55,787 nt of DNA, taken from Mucilaginibacter sp. (GTDB lineage: Bacteria; Bacteroidota; Bacteroidia; Sphingobacteriales; Sphingobacteriaceae). The first letter of the stretch is position 1; every line of letters starts with the position of its first letter. The stretch is from assembly GCA_028288285.1 (NCBI GenBank), contig JAQBNZ010000016.1:1-55787 (forward strand). Direction: 5' to 3'. The notes under the pieces were generated by a model, which saw only the letters and a list, made by a program, of their open reading frames with translations, had not been told where the DNA came from and did no database searches. The translations under genes and the position numbers were made by a program. This document shows, one piece after another, positions 43,602 through 52,333 of this stretch.

Positions 43602-44804
43602 ATGAATCGTCTTGATTTAATTAATTTTTTGATCAATCAGCGAAACTATAAACGTTACCTGGAAATATGCGCATATGCCCAGCATAACAACTTCAATTAT
43701 ATTCGCTGTGATTATAAGGTAACTACCTATCCCGGTTCTTCCGATTTATATTTCTATAACAATCAGCAAAAATTTGATATTATTTTTGTTGATGGGGTTC
43801 ATACTGAATATCAGTCGGGTAAAGATATTGCCGAATCCCTTAGATGTCTATCGCCGGGAGGGGTTATTGTGATTCATGATTGTATGCCGCCTGACCGTTG
43901 GCATCAGCGTGATCCGGAAGAATTTAAGGAAGGCGAGATATGGAACGGCACCGTATGGAAAGCTGCGCTAAGGGCGTTCAATAAATCGACATTTAAATGT
44001 ACACTTGTTGATACCGATTGGGGTTGCGGCATAATTGATACCTCACTTAAGCAAGATACTTTATGCAAAACGCTTCCCGAAAAGCTTGATTATTCCTTGC
44101 ACTATAGCTGGTTACTTGAATATAAAACAAGCGTTCTTGCTTATCTGCGCGATCAGGTAAAAGTGTTTTATCATCTGGCATGCATGGGGAACTGGCAGGA
44201 AGTTTTTAAAGAACAATTACTACAGCTTTCTGCAAACGGCTTCCGCGATATCAATATGACAATACTGGGCAGTGAAGATGATCTGCGGGTTGTAAATTCT
44301 ATTATGAAAGTTTTGGATGTTAAAAATAATATCATTTTTCACGCTCCAGAATTAACCTATTTTGAAAAGCCTGCCTTGCTTGCAATTGAAAAGTATGCGC
44401 TTGAGCATGAGGGGTTTGTGTTATACCTGCATAGTAAAGGTGTTAGTAATTCCTACGACCATACTAAAATAAAATGGAGGCGCCTTATGATGCATGAACT
44501 AGTTGAGAACTGGAAATTTTGCATGCAGCAACTGCCCCATTATGATGCCATAGGCGTAAACTGGCGCGAAATGTACCCAACATCACATTTCTGCGGTAAT
44601 TTCTGGTATGCCTCAACAAAATATTTACGAAAGCTGCTGGATTTTAGTTATTACTATGACAATCCGCGCTACCACATCTGGGATTCTGTAAACAGCAAAA
44701 GGCTGGGCTGCGAATTCTGGATCAGCTCTTCGCAGGAAAACCCAAAAGTGTTGTCGCTTTTTTGCAAGAATGTTGATTTCTGCAATCCCAGATATTGGAA
44801 TTAA
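43602..44804 (+). CDS. Methyltransferase-glycosyltransferase fusion protein
   Basis: The 400-residue protein starts with a compact Methyltransf_24-like domain. It has a short degenerate SAM motif region (RYLEICAYAQHNNFNYIRCD), FDIIFVDGVHTEYQSGKDIA, then SPGGVIVIHDCMPPDRWHQR; residues 1 to about 180. Residues about 190-400 resemble polysaccharide-type glycosyltransferases: FVLYLHSKGVSNSYDHTKIK, AIGVNWREMYPTSHFCGNFW and CEFWISSSQENPKVLSLFC. The classic GxGxG is weak, so methyl transfer is uncertain. Together with the 741-residue fusion it brackets the two candidate effector genes. It has no signal peptide. Confidence 0.75.
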   Translation: MNRLDLINFLINQRNYKRYLEICAYAQHNNFNYIRCDYKVTTYPGSSDLYFYNNQQKFDIIFVDGVHTEYQSGKDIAESLRCLSPGGVIVIHDCMPPDRWHQRDPEEFKEGEIWNGTVWKAALRAFNKSTFKCTLVDTDWGCGIIDTSLKQDTLCKTLPEKLDYSLHYSWLLEYKTSVLAYLRDQVKVFYHLACMGNWQEVFKEQLLQLSANGFRDINMTILGSEDDLRVVNSIMKVLDVKNNIIFHAPELTYFEKPALLAIEKYALEHEGFVLYLHSKGVSNSYDHTKIKWRRLMMHELVENWKFCMQQLPHYDAIGVNWREMYPTSHFCGNFWYASTKYLRKLLDFSYYYDNPRYHIWDSVNSKRLGCEFWISSSQENPKVLSLFCKNVDFCNPRYWN

Positions 44805-44974
44805 AGCAATAATCATATTATCGGGATGTCTAAATACTGTTCCTTCTAACTGCTTTAAATGCTTAGCCACATCCGTGTTATAGGAGTTAAGTTTAAGTTT
44901 GTGTTTATAATTTTCAATATAAATAAGAATATTCAGTGAGTACCTGAACTTTTTTACTACTGACTGTTATCCGG

Positions 44975-45232
44975 TTAGTTTCTTATCTCTCTTTTTCGAC
45001 CACTATAGTCGGTTATGATAATTTTTGACGCTGTTGGATCAACCTGCAATGTGCGAGATGACTGGGAAAGGTAAGTAGAGCCATAATAAAACTCAATTCT
45101 TCTTTTCCTTAAGTCTCTATAGATAGCATCTGCATAAAAATCATCCGGTTTTAACCGGAGAAATTTTGACTGCCCTTTGCCGTTTTTTTCGTAAGCTTTT
45201 AAAGAATCCTGGTTTTGTGTAACGATAAACAT
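44975..45232 (-). CDS. Small hypothetical protein
   Basis: The 85-residue frame starts MFIVTQNQDSLKAYEKNGKG and ends with a strand-rich ITDYSGRKREIRN. The composition is protein-like (charged, with regular hydrophobic positions) and nothing overlaps it. I recognise no family. It could be a genuine small gene or the 3' part of a decayed one, since the region to its right on the same strand is open only in short pieces. Confidence 0.35.
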   Translation of the reverse strand: MFIVTQNQDSLKAYEKNGKGQSKFLRLKPDDFYADAIYRDLRKRRIEFYYGSTYLSQSSRTLQVDPTASKIIITDYSGRKREIRN

Positions 45233-45931
45233 CTCGTTTCCTTTTGGCTGATCGTACGAATGCTAATCCCTTGGTATCTCCACTTATACACAGGTCGCTT
45301 TCCGCCATTGAGATTTTTTTAATCCACCTTTACTATTCCCTTTAAATACAGGCATAGCGCTATATTAATAAAGAATGCGGTTTTTAATTCTATATTCCGT
45401 GATAAAAAAGGCAATAGGTTTATAGCTTACCATGCTATAGAAATCGCAGCCAGGAAAAAAGGTAGGGTAATGTGCATAAACCCTCTTGTATACAAAAATG
45501 GCTGGCCTGTAATAACGAATAATATTGCCATCAAACATTAATCCAAAGTGCATTATTTACGAAAAAGCTAATCACCCACAGGTTTAAACTGAATAAAATG
45601 CTGCAAGTCTATGATAAGTTTGAACATTCCGCCAGGGAAAAGCATTAAAAATTATATTTGAAAATTAATCTCAAATCTATCTTTAAACACTACTCAAAAT
45701 GAGCAATACATTTATACAAACAGCTATGCTAATAACTATGTATCATTGAGTTATAACTTGAATTTTGAAGGCAGTATGCGCAGGTTTCGCACATTATCTT
45801 CCTACGGATGGCTTCTCAACGAATAATTACTTTCATAGTGGTCACAACGAAAGTCAAGAATCCCCAAGCAGAGCGCAATCATTTGTGAAGAAAAATAACC
45901 GAAGATATAGGACTTCATAGTATATTTGCGA
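45233..45931. other. Mostly gene-free region with possible remnants
   Basis: Seven hundred bases separate the small hypothetical gene and the cold-shock-domain gene. On the plus strand 45662-45826 reads QNEQYIYTNSYANNYVSLSY and NLNFEGS, which has the alternating pattern of an outer-membrane beta-barrel end. It lacks a start and any upstream continuation, so it is at best a remnant. The right end carries the promoter of the cold-shock gene. Confidence 0.35.
45921..45928 (+). promoter_or_regulatory. TAnnTTTG promoter element placed for a leaderless transcript
   Basis: TATATTTG ends 3 bases before the ATG at 45932. Bacteroidota transcripts start about 4-7 bases after this element, so the start point would fall at or next to the ATG. 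A leaderless or nearly leaderless mRNA is therefore predicted. Confidence 0.5.
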
Positions 45932-46390
45932 ATGGGCAGATCTACAGAGACATTTAGCAAAAAAGAACGGGAAAAGAAAAAATCCATAAAGCTTAAGGAT
46001 AAAAAGGAAAAGGCCGAAGACCGAAAAGCGAATGCCGGGAAAGGTAAAACGCTGGATGAGATGATGGCCTATATAGATGAGAATGGTAACATCACTTCAA
46101 CGCCACCAGACCCTGCCAAAAGGAAAAAGATCGTTATTGATGATATACAGATCAGCATCCCCAAACAGGCAGAGTTAACGGAACAGGATAAGATCAGAAA
46201 CGGAACCCTCTCGATGTTCAATGCAGCAAAAGGATATGGTTTCATCAGGGATCACCAAACGCAGGAAAGTATCTTTGTTCACATTAACGGTATTACAGAA
46301 GAAGTCAATGAAAATGATAAGGTTACTTTCGAGATAGAACAAGGGCAAAAAGGCCCCAACGCGGTTAACGTTAAAAAAGCGATAAAATAA
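45932..46390 (+). CDS. Cold-shock-domain protein with a basic N-terminal extension
   Basis: The 152-residue protein has a long, highly charged N-terminus (TFSKKEREKKKSIKLKDKKE) and a central segment with DEMMAYIDENGNITSTPPDP. The cold-shock domain in the last about 65 residues has RNGTLSMFNAAKGYGFIRDH, then ESIFVHINGI. KGYGFI and IFVHI correspond to the RNP1 and RNP2 RNA-binding motifs. It probably binds RNA or single-stranded DNA under cold or general stress. Such CSD proteins with Lys-rich extensions are common in Bacteroidota. The frame extends to a TTG at 45926, but the ATG at 45932 is preferred because the -7 element overlaps the TTG. Confidence 0.88.
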   Translation: MGRSTETFSKKEREKKKSIKLKDKKEKAEDRKANAGKGKTLDEMMAYIDENGNITSTPPDPAKRKKIVIDDIQISIPKQAELTEQDKIRNGTLSMFNAAKGYGFIRDHQTQESIFVHINGITEEVNENDKVTFEIEQGQKGPNAVNVKKAIK

Positions 46391-46543
46391 TGACCGAGCC
46401 TGGGTCATTTTGCATCCAGTAGCAAAGCACTATATCGCCCCAATGTTGCAATCTCAGTAAATGAATGATCTTGTAATAGTGAGTTACCCGCTTGCTTTTG
46501 TATGTGCCATCAAGGATACAAGATCATCATCACAAAAACTGCA

Positions 46544-47272
46544 TTAATGCATATGCAGGTAAAGGAATGCTGCTATACCTGCACCAACAACAGGACCTAA
46601 AATTGGTATCCACGCGTAAGTCCAGTCGCTGCTGCCTTTGCTTTTCATTGGTAAAATAGCGTGCATGATACGTGGCCCCAGGTCACGGGCCGGGTTAATG
46701 GCGTACCCGGTTGTGCCTCCAAGTGATAAGCCAATTACCCAAACCAGCAAGGCCACCGGAATAGCGCCTAATGAACCCATGCCCACCGGTGACTTGGTTG
46801 AGGTGATCTCGGCACCTGAAAAATAAAATATGGTAAATATCAGTACAAAAGTGCCAATAATTTCACTGGCAATATTTGATACATAATTACGCACCGCCGG
46901 GCCGGTACAATAAACCGCTAAAATAGAATCGGGGTTATTAGTACGCTGAAAGTGGTCAAAATACATGAGCCATACCAGGAAAGCGCCTACAGCAGCGCCC
47001 AGTACTTGTGCCACGATATAGAGAAGTACACTTGCCCATGCAAACTTACCTGCAATGGCCAGCCCAATTGTTACGGCAGGGTTAAGGTGCGCGCCGCTAT
47101 AAGGGCCGGCAACAACCACACCTACAAAAACAGCCAGGCCCCAGGCGGTTGTGATAACCATCCAACCGCCACTATTTCCTTTGGTATCATTTAAAACAAC
47201 ATTGGCAACTACGCCATCACCTAAAAGTATAAGCAGCATTGTGCCAATAAATTCGGCCATGAATGGAGACAT
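46544..47272 (-). CDS. glpF: Glycerol facilitator, MIP/aquaporin family
   Basis: The 242-residue protein has six membrane helices and the two half-helix motifs: HLNPAVTIG (NPA at 64-66) and INPARDLGPR (NPARD at 193-197). The Asp after the second NPA marks glycerol facilitators rather than water-only aquaporins. It passively conducts glycerol through the inner membrane. It is the last gene of glpD-glpK-glpF, starting 42 bases after glpK, which phosphorylates and traps the imported glycerol. Confidence 0.95.
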   Translation of the reverse strand: MSPFMAEFIGTMLLILLGDGVVANVVLNDTKGNSGGWMVITTAWGLAVFVGVVVAGPYSGAHLNPAVTIGLAIAGKFAWASVLLYIVAQVLGAAVGAFLVWLMYFDHFQRTNNPDSILAVYCTGPAVRNYVSNIASEIIGTFVLIFTIFYFSGAEITSTKSPVGMGSLGAIPVALLVWVIGLSLGGTTGYAINPARDLGPRIMHAILPMKSKGSSDWTYAWIPILGPVVGAGIAAFLYLHMH

Positions 47273-47314
47273 ATAGATAATTTAATGGGTAAATAATTAG
47301 TTGGCTAAAAGTAG

Positions 47315-48829
47315 TTAAACAGATTCAGAATCCGGCAGTTCATCAGTCCATGACTGAGATGCATGGATAGCTTTCCGCCACCCTTGCACCGCTTTTTTAA
47401 TTTCAGGCTGATCGCCGGCGGGTATAAATTCTTTTTCAGATTTCCATAGTTGTTGAATCTCCTCTACACTTTTCCAATATCCTACGGCCAGACCTGCCAG
47501 GTAAGCGGCGCCCAAAGCTGTTGTTTCTACCACGTTTGGCCTAATCACCTTGCAATTTAGCACGTTCGACTGAAACTGCATTAATAAGTTGTTACTTGTT
47601 GCCCCACCGTCAACCCTTAACTCTTTAATTTCCATTCCACAATCGGCCTCCATGGCTTTTAACACATCCATAGTTTGGTAAGCTATGGACTCAAGCGCGG
47701 CCCTTGCAATATGAGATGCGGTTGTTCCGCGGCTAAGCCCTACAATCGTTCCCCGCACATCCGGCTTCCAGTAGGGGGCGCCCAACCCGGCAAAAGCAGG
47801 TACAAAATATACTCCCTGCGTATCATCTACAGCTAAGGCCAGATTCTCCACCTCGGCTGATGACCGGATAATGCCCAAGCCATCGCGCAACCATTGTACT
47901 ACTGCCCCGCCAATAAATATACTGCCCTCAAAGGCATATTGTATCTTCCCGTTAATTTTCCAGGCAATGGTGGTTAACAGGTTGTTTTTCGATTCTATAA
48001 ACTCATCGCCAATATTCATCAGCATAAAACAGCCTGTACCATAGGTGTTTTTAACCATAGCCTTATCAATACACATCTGACCAAAAAGCGCGGCATGTTG
48101 ATCGCCGGCTATACCCGCAATAGGAACTTTTGAGGCGAAGATGGTGGTTGCGGTTTCACCGTATATCTCGCTCGACTGTTTTACCTCAGGCAGCATACTT
48201 TTTGGGATATCGAAAATGGAGATCAGTTCATCATCCCATTGTTGTGTACGGATATTAAAAAGCATAGTACGACCGGCATTAGTAACATCGGTTATATGCA
48301 CACGGCCGCGGGTAAATTTCCATACCAGCCAGCTATCTACCGTGCCAAAAGCCAATTCGCCTTTGTTGGCTTTTTCGCGGGCACCTTCCACATTATCCAG
48401 TATCCACCTGATCTTTGATGCCGAAAAGTAAGCATCAATCACCAAACCGGTTTTTGAGCGGATCAGGTCAGTATAGCCATCCTGTTTCAACTTATCGCAA
48501 AAAGCAGCCGTGCGGCGGTCTTGCCAAACAATGGCATTATAAACCGGCTTTCCACTAACACGATCCCACACAATAGTTGTTTCGCGCTGGTTGGTTATAC
48601 CTATAGCTTTCAAATTGGTTCCGTTTATGCCCATCTTAACGGTTGCTTCTGCTGCTACGCTTGCCTGTGTTGACCATATCTCGTTCGGATCATGCTCTAC
48701 CCAGCCTGATTGCGGAAATATCTGCGTAAATTCCTTTTGGGCAACAGATTTAATTTGCCCTTGATGATCAAATACAATGGCTCTGGAACTGGTAGTACCC
48801 TGATCTAAAGCTAAAATGTAGTCTTCCAT
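47315..48829 (-). CDS. glpK: Glycerol kinase
   Basis: The start at 48829 gives 504 residues, the normal GlpK length, with [20 protein letters not shown] at the N-terminus (the FGGY phosphate-binding motif DQGTTSSR). Later motifs include [14 protein letters not shown], then AIVWQDRRT, the [16 protein letters not shown] region, and [14 protein letters not shown] near the C-terminus. It makes sn-glycerol 3-phosphate from glycerol and ATP. The frame is open 30 codons further upstream, but that would overlap glpD and adds residues unlike GlpK. It lies between glpD and glpF on the minus strand. Confidence 0.97.
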   Translation of the reverse strand: MEDYILALDQGTTSSRAIVFDHQGQIKSVAQKEFTQIFPQSGWVEHDPNEIWSTQASVAAEATVKMGINGTNLKAIGITNQRETTIVWDRVSGKPVYNAIVWQDRRTAAFCDKLKQDGYTDLIRSKTGLVIDAYFSASKIRWILDNVEGAREKANKGELAFGTVDSWLVWKFTRGRVHITDVTNAGRTMLFNIRTQQWDDELISIFDIPKSMLPEVKQSSEIYGETATTIFASKVPIAGIAGDQHAALFGQMCIDKAMVKNTYGTGCFMLMNIGDEFIESKNNLLTTIAWKINGKIQYAFEGSIFIGGAVVQWLRDGLGIIRSSAEVENLALAVDDTQGVYFVPAFAGLGAPYWKPDVRGTIVGLSRGTTASHIARAALESIAYQTMDVLKAMEADCGMEIKELRVDGGATSNNLLMQFQSNVLNCKVIRPNVVETTALGAAYLAGLAVGYWKSVEEIQQLWKSEKEFIPAGDQPEIKKAVQGWRKAIHASQSWTDELPDSESV

Positions 48830-48857
48830 ATATATGCTTTGGTTTAGTTTTGGATAT

Positions 48858-50474
48858 TTATTTGGTTGTATCCGGTATCTCTTTGGTTTTAGTCTGATAA
48901 GCCTCAAGCAGATAGCCATTAGCTAAAAGGGTAAAAGACTTTACCTGTTCTTTTTCCCAGGCTGCATCTTTATCAAGTTCTTTTGCTATCAAACCGGCAA
49001 CAACCGGCGCCATATCAATTGCTGCACGCGCGTTCAGGAACAAAGCCCTTACCCGTCTGGCTAAAATATCTTCAACATTACGGGCCATTTCATGTCTTAC
49101 ACCCCATATCACCTCGGCCTGTATATAAGGCATATCCGGATGCAGTTTTTTGTCCCACCCGGCATGTTCGTTGATCAAAGCAAGCAAAGCATCTTTATCG
49201 CTGCCATAAACATATAAATGATCTTTACGGTTTACATTTAGCTTACTGCCGTGTATCGGAAAATTTTTCGTAATGCTTGGATAGGGGGGTAAATTACCAA
49301 TTTCAATGGCTTTATCAATGGTATCCTCTGCCATTCTGCGGTATGTTGTCCATTTACCACCGGTTATGGTGATCAGGCCCGATTCAGAAACCAGCAATTT
49401 ATGGCTGCGCGATATTTCTTTTGTTTTTGATGAGCCGCCTTCCGGAGCGGCTAAAGGGCGCAGGCCTGCGAATACGCTAAGCACATCTTTACGAGTTGGT
49501 GTTTTGTTCAAATACTTTTTTGCCGTGCGTATAATAAAGTCTATCTCTTCATCTAACGCCCGTGGTTCCATACTGTATTCATTAAGTGGGGTATCTGTAG
49601 TTCCTACCACCAGCTTGTCATGCCAGGGAATAGCAAAAAGTACCCGGCCATCTTCTGTTTTTGGAATCATTAAGGCATCCTCGCCGGGCATAAATGATCT
49701 GTTGAGCACCAGGTGCACACCCTGGCTTGGCTTAACCAGGGGCTTTTTACCCGGCTTATCCATCTGTAACAGATCGTCAACAAATACACCTGTTGCATTA
49801 ATTACCGTTTTTCCTTTTAGCTTATAAGTTTGGCCGGTTTCAACATCTGTAGCAATAACACCCGCAACTTTCTGCTGATCGTTTTTAATAAGACTTACCA
49901 CCCGAAAATAGTTGAGAGTAGTGGCACCCTGCTCCAGGGAGGTTTGGGCAAGGTTAACAGCAAGTCTTGAATCATCAAACTGACCGTCATGATACATAAC
50001 CCCACCATACAAACCCTTTTGGTTAATTGTAGGCAGTTTATTGATTACCTCTTTTTTGGAGATATGTTTTGCACGGCCAAAACCAAGTTTGCCGGCAAGC
50101 AGATCATACACCGTTAAACCGATGGTATAAAAAGCTCCGCCCCACCATTCATAATTAGGGATAATAAACGCCTCGTTTTTTACTAAGTGCGGAGCGTTTT
50201 TTAGTAATAAACCACGTTCATGTAAAGCCTCACGCACCAGGCCGATATCGCCTTGGGCCAAATAACGCACGCCACCATGTATCAATTTAGTACTCCGGCT
50301 GGATGTTCCCTTTGCAAAATCGGCCTGCTCAAGTAATAAGGTTTGATAACCACGTGAGGCCGCATCTAAAGCTGTCCCCAAACCGGTGGCTCCACCACCT
50401 ACTATAATTACATCCCAGATTTTTTCTGTGCCGGATATGGATTTTATAATATTATTTCGATCAGTTTCAATCAT
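48858..50474 (-). CDS. glpD: Aerobic glycerol-3-phosphate dehydrogenase (FAD)
   Basis: The 538-residue flavoprotein has the FAD-binding motif [20 protein letters not shown] with GGGATG at 26-31, then the family signature [20 protein letters not shown]. Other blocks are [20 protein letters not shown], then VGTTDTPL and [18 protein letters not shown]. It oxidises glycerol 3-phosphate to dihydroxyacetone phosphate at the inner membrane and passes electrons to quinone. It is first in the glpD-glpK-glpF operon, so glycerol import, phosphorylation and oxidation are encoded together. No clear TAnnTTTG element is seen upstream. Confidence 0.97.
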   Translation of the reverse strand: MIETDRNNIIKSISGTEKIWDVIIVGGGATGLGTALDAASRGYQTLLLEQADFAKGTSSRSTKLIHGGVRYLAQGDIGLVREALHERGLLLKNAPHLVKNEAFIIPNYEWWGGAFYTIGLTVYDLLAGKLGFGRAKHISKKEVINKLPTINQKGLYGGVMYHDGQFDDSRLAVNLAQTSLEQGATTLNYFRVVSLIKNDQQKVAGVIATDVETGQTYKLKGKTVINATGVFVDDLLQMDKPGKKPLVKPSQGVHLVLNRSFMPGEDALMIPKTEDGRVLFAIPWHDKLVVGTTDTPLNEYSMEPRALDEEIDFIIRTAKKYLNKTPTRKDVLSVFAGLRPLAAPEGGSSKTKEISRSHKLLVSESGLITITGGKWTTYRRMAEDTIDKAIEIGNLPPYPSITKNFPIHGSKLNVNRKDHLYVYGSDKDALLALINEHAGWDKKLHPDMPYIQAEVIWGVRHEMARNVEDILARRVRALFLNARAAIDMAPVVAGLIAKELDKDAAWEKEQVKSFTLLANGYLLEAYQTKTKEIPDTTK

Positions 50475-50559
50475 GTTATTGTTTCATTATCAGTGCTGAA
50501 ATTTATGTCGTTTGTAAAGGAAAGGGGATATTAAATAGTTATCCACACTACTTTACATT

Positions 50560-50845
50560 TTAATAATTCCGGTCTGGTAAATATGCCTCTGTATTAGCCA
50601 GGGTATCATTGATCATGATATCGCATGACTAATACACTTGTTTTGTTTTTAGTGTATTTGTCGCACAAATCAACAATACATGTGCGCAAACTACCCATAC
50701 CACAGCACAAGCCAAAACCTGGGATGGCCAAACGATCACAGATATGTGTCATTAAGCTGTAGTATTCGTTTTGATAAACCTGAATAATCTGTCTTTCATT
50801 GTGGAATATGAGTGCGAAAGTTAAGTTTCTTGTTGGGTTTTCCAT
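50560..50845 (-). pseudogene. 2Fe-2S ferredoxin-like small protein, frameshifted
   Basis: The first frame (50845 down to 50606, 79 residues) starts MENPTRNLTFALIFHNERQI and has AIPGFGLCCGMGSLRTC, which resembles the plant-type ferredoxin loop CxxxxCxxC but with the middle Cys replaced (SLRTC for SCGTC). After the codons for TSVL the frame should change. One extra base near 50625 hides the continuation SCDIMINDTLANTEAYLP, then DRNY and a stop at 50560-50562. That continuation contains the fourth cluster Cys region typical of the family. Both the cluster loss and the frameshift suggest decay. Family assignment is from motifs. Confidence 0.55.
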
Positions 50846-51023
50846 GGACTTCCTTTTTTAACTGTGATGTTCACTGAATACTTATTTTACTAATTTGGTT
50901 TATTATGGTAAATATATTATTTCGTAGAGATGTTTTTCAAATAATGGCATTAGCGTAGCTGCCTATAAAGTAACCAAAAACCATTCAGTATAGGTACAAA
51001 AGGTGTATAACATCAAGACTTTG

Positions 51024-51039
51024 CGTGATATATGTCACA
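51024..51039. promoter_or_regulatory. CRP/FNR-type palindromic site
   Basis: CGTGA-TATATG-TCACA (51024-51039) matches the CRP-family consensus TGTGA-N6-TCACA with one mismatch in the left arm. It lies between the leftward ferredoxin-like gene and the rightward secreted-protein gene, 58 bases before the latter's ATG, so it could act on either. The regulator is not in this window. Confidence 0.5.
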
Positions 51040-51097
51040 TTTTACATTTAAAATAAATGTACTTTTAATTAGGGTAAATAGACATCCATAACTCGTT

Positions 51098-51856
51098 ATG
51101 AAACAGTTTGTTTTAACCATTCTAATAATTTTCTGTTGTTTAAAAATCAGTTATGCGCAAACAGCAGAGTCTGATTTTTCGCTTGGGTCAAATAACTTTG
51201 GTATTGCCGCTTTAGAGGCAGCTTCACCCTCCACATTGCCAAATATTCAATATCATTTGACGGCACGGCCATGGCACGCTTTAAATGTTTCAAGAGATAC
51301 TTATTTATCCAAAGTAGAAGGCATAGTTCGTGCAATAGCAAAATTCCAAAATTCAAGTGGCGCCATTATCGATCCCTATGCTAATCGTGAAGTACAATAT
51401 TCTACACCTTATTTTGCAAATGCGGTAGGGACGCTGTTATCAGCTGGTCGGGCTAAGGATCTGTTAAGTGCCGGTGTGTCAGCTATGAACCATGCTACTG
51501 CTGACGTAGCCGCTGGATCTTCATCTATCCCTGACAATCATGGCGAATTTTGCCTCGCTGCTCTGGCCAGTGCTATACCGCTTTATACGCCTTATGTTTC
51601 TGCGCCTCAATTACAAACATGGAAAACAAGAATGGCAAAGCCAATTGCTGCTGTTATTTTAGGGAACCCCCATAATTGGAGAACATATGCTATGAAAGGA
51701 GAGTGGCTTCGTGCAAAAAATGGATATGTAAATAAAGCTACGGCTGTTAGCTGGATAGAAAATAGCTGGGTCACTACTCAAAGGAGTCGGCTAACAAACA
51801 ACTCCTGGAATTTTTATCACGATACCAGTATAATTATAAATCTAAAAATTTATTAA
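51098..51856 (+). CDS. Secreted protein of unknown function, probably 3'-truncated
   Basis: The 252-residue protein has a clear signal peptide (MKQFVLTILIIFCCLKISYA, cleavage expected after AYA-Q). The mature part contains RPWHALNVSRDTYLSKVEGI, IDPYANREVQYSTPYFANAV, IPDNHGEFCLAALASAIPLY and WNFYHDTS. The pattern of buried helices recalls alpha/alpha-toroid carbohydrate-active proteins. I remember longer homologs that continue after FYHDTS with a Ser-Asp-Pro segment. Here the sequence ends with an unrelated IIINLKIY. The next gene begins 1 base after the stop, which suggests a deletion joined the two. Confidence 0.6.
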   Translation: MKQFVLTILIIFCCLKISYAQTAESDFSLGSNNFGIAALEAASPSTLPNIQYHLTARPWHALNVSRDTYLSKVEGIVRAIAKFQNSSGAIIDPYANREVQYSTPYFANAVGTLLSAGRAKDLLSAGVSAMNHATADVAAGSSSIPDNHGEFCLAALASAIPLYTPYVSAPQLQTWKTRMAKPIAAVILGNPHNWRTYAMKGEWLRAKNGYVNKATAVSWIENSWVTTQRSRLTNNSWNFYHDTSIIINLKIY

Positions 51857-51857
51857 A

Positions 51858-52157
51858 ATGGCAACTAATAAAAGAAACCAGAGCCGGGACGATCAGGATC
51901 AGAAAGGTCGCGAAAATAGTCAGGAAAGCCGTGATAGCAGACAGGAAAATCAAGGCAACAACAATGAAAACCGCGGAAATAGCCAGGAGACTCAAGGCAA
52001 CAGCGACGACAATTCGTCTAAGCCTGGGTTCGCGGCTACGGATGATGACAAGCAGCGCGAAATCGCCAGTAAAGGTGGTGAAGCGACACATTTATCGGGG
52101 CATGGTTTTGGCTCTAAAGAAGCCAGGAAAGCCGGCCGCAAACGCAGTCTGCTTTAA
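51858..52157 (+). CDS. KGG-motif general stress protein
   Basis: The 99-residue protein is very hydrophilic: a Gln/Asn/Ser/Arg-rich repeat-like first 65 residues, then the KGG block GFAATDDDKQREIASKGGEA with HGFGSKEARKAGRK. The block is the con-10/GsiB-type stress motif. Such proteins accumulate in desiccation or stationary phase and may protect macromolecules. It starts directly after the truncated secreted protein and has its own strong terminator. Confidence 0.85.
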   Translation: MATNKRNQSRDDQDQKGRENSQESRDSRQENQGNNNENRGNSQETQGNSDDNSSKPGFAATDDDKQREIASKGGEATHLSGHGFGSKEARKAGRKRSLL

Positions 52158-52163
52158 GGTATA

Positions 52164-52196
52164 AATAACAGGACATCCCAAAACTGTCCTGTTATT
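52164..52196 (+). terminator. Hairpin terminator behind the KGG gene
   Basis: A perfect 12-bp stem, AATAACAGGACA at 52164-52175 with TGTCCTGTTATT at 52185-52196, has a 9-base loop and starts 7 bases after the stop codon. The poly-T tail is weak, but the arm symmetry also allows it to work on either strand. Confidence 0.65.
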
Positions 52197-52265
52197 ACAG
52201 GTATGCCAGCTGCCGGTTCCTGCAACTAAAAAACTGTTATATCATTGTCATGTTATTTATACTTT

Positions 52266-52297
52266 TTTGTATAAATAGATAAGGGGCTGTATCTTTG
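52266..52297 (+). promoter_or_regulatory. Promoter of the suf operon
   Basis: TTTG at 52266-52269 and TATCTTTG at 52290-52297 are separated by 20 bases, an excellent match to the Bacteroidota -33/-7 promoter. The sufB ATG is 37 bases downstream of the -7 element. Confidence 0.75.
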
Positions 52298-52333
52298 TAT
52301 TTAGAATTATTGCTGATCCAAAATGTATTAAAG

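Noticed and set aside
45365..45553. 62-residue frame on the minus strand
   Set aside because: Aromatic-rich, no known motif, and no link to the neighbouring small gene in the same frame. Too weak to call.
45662..45826. Outer-membrane beta-barrel gene fragment on the plus strand
   Set aside because: About 50 residues have alternating strand-like composition, but there is no start, no upstream continuation and no clear family motif, so I do not call it as a feature.
48830..48919. N-terminal extension of glycerol kinase
   Set aside because: Glycerol kinases start at the [13 protein letters not shown] position; the extra 30 codons overlap glpD and look random.
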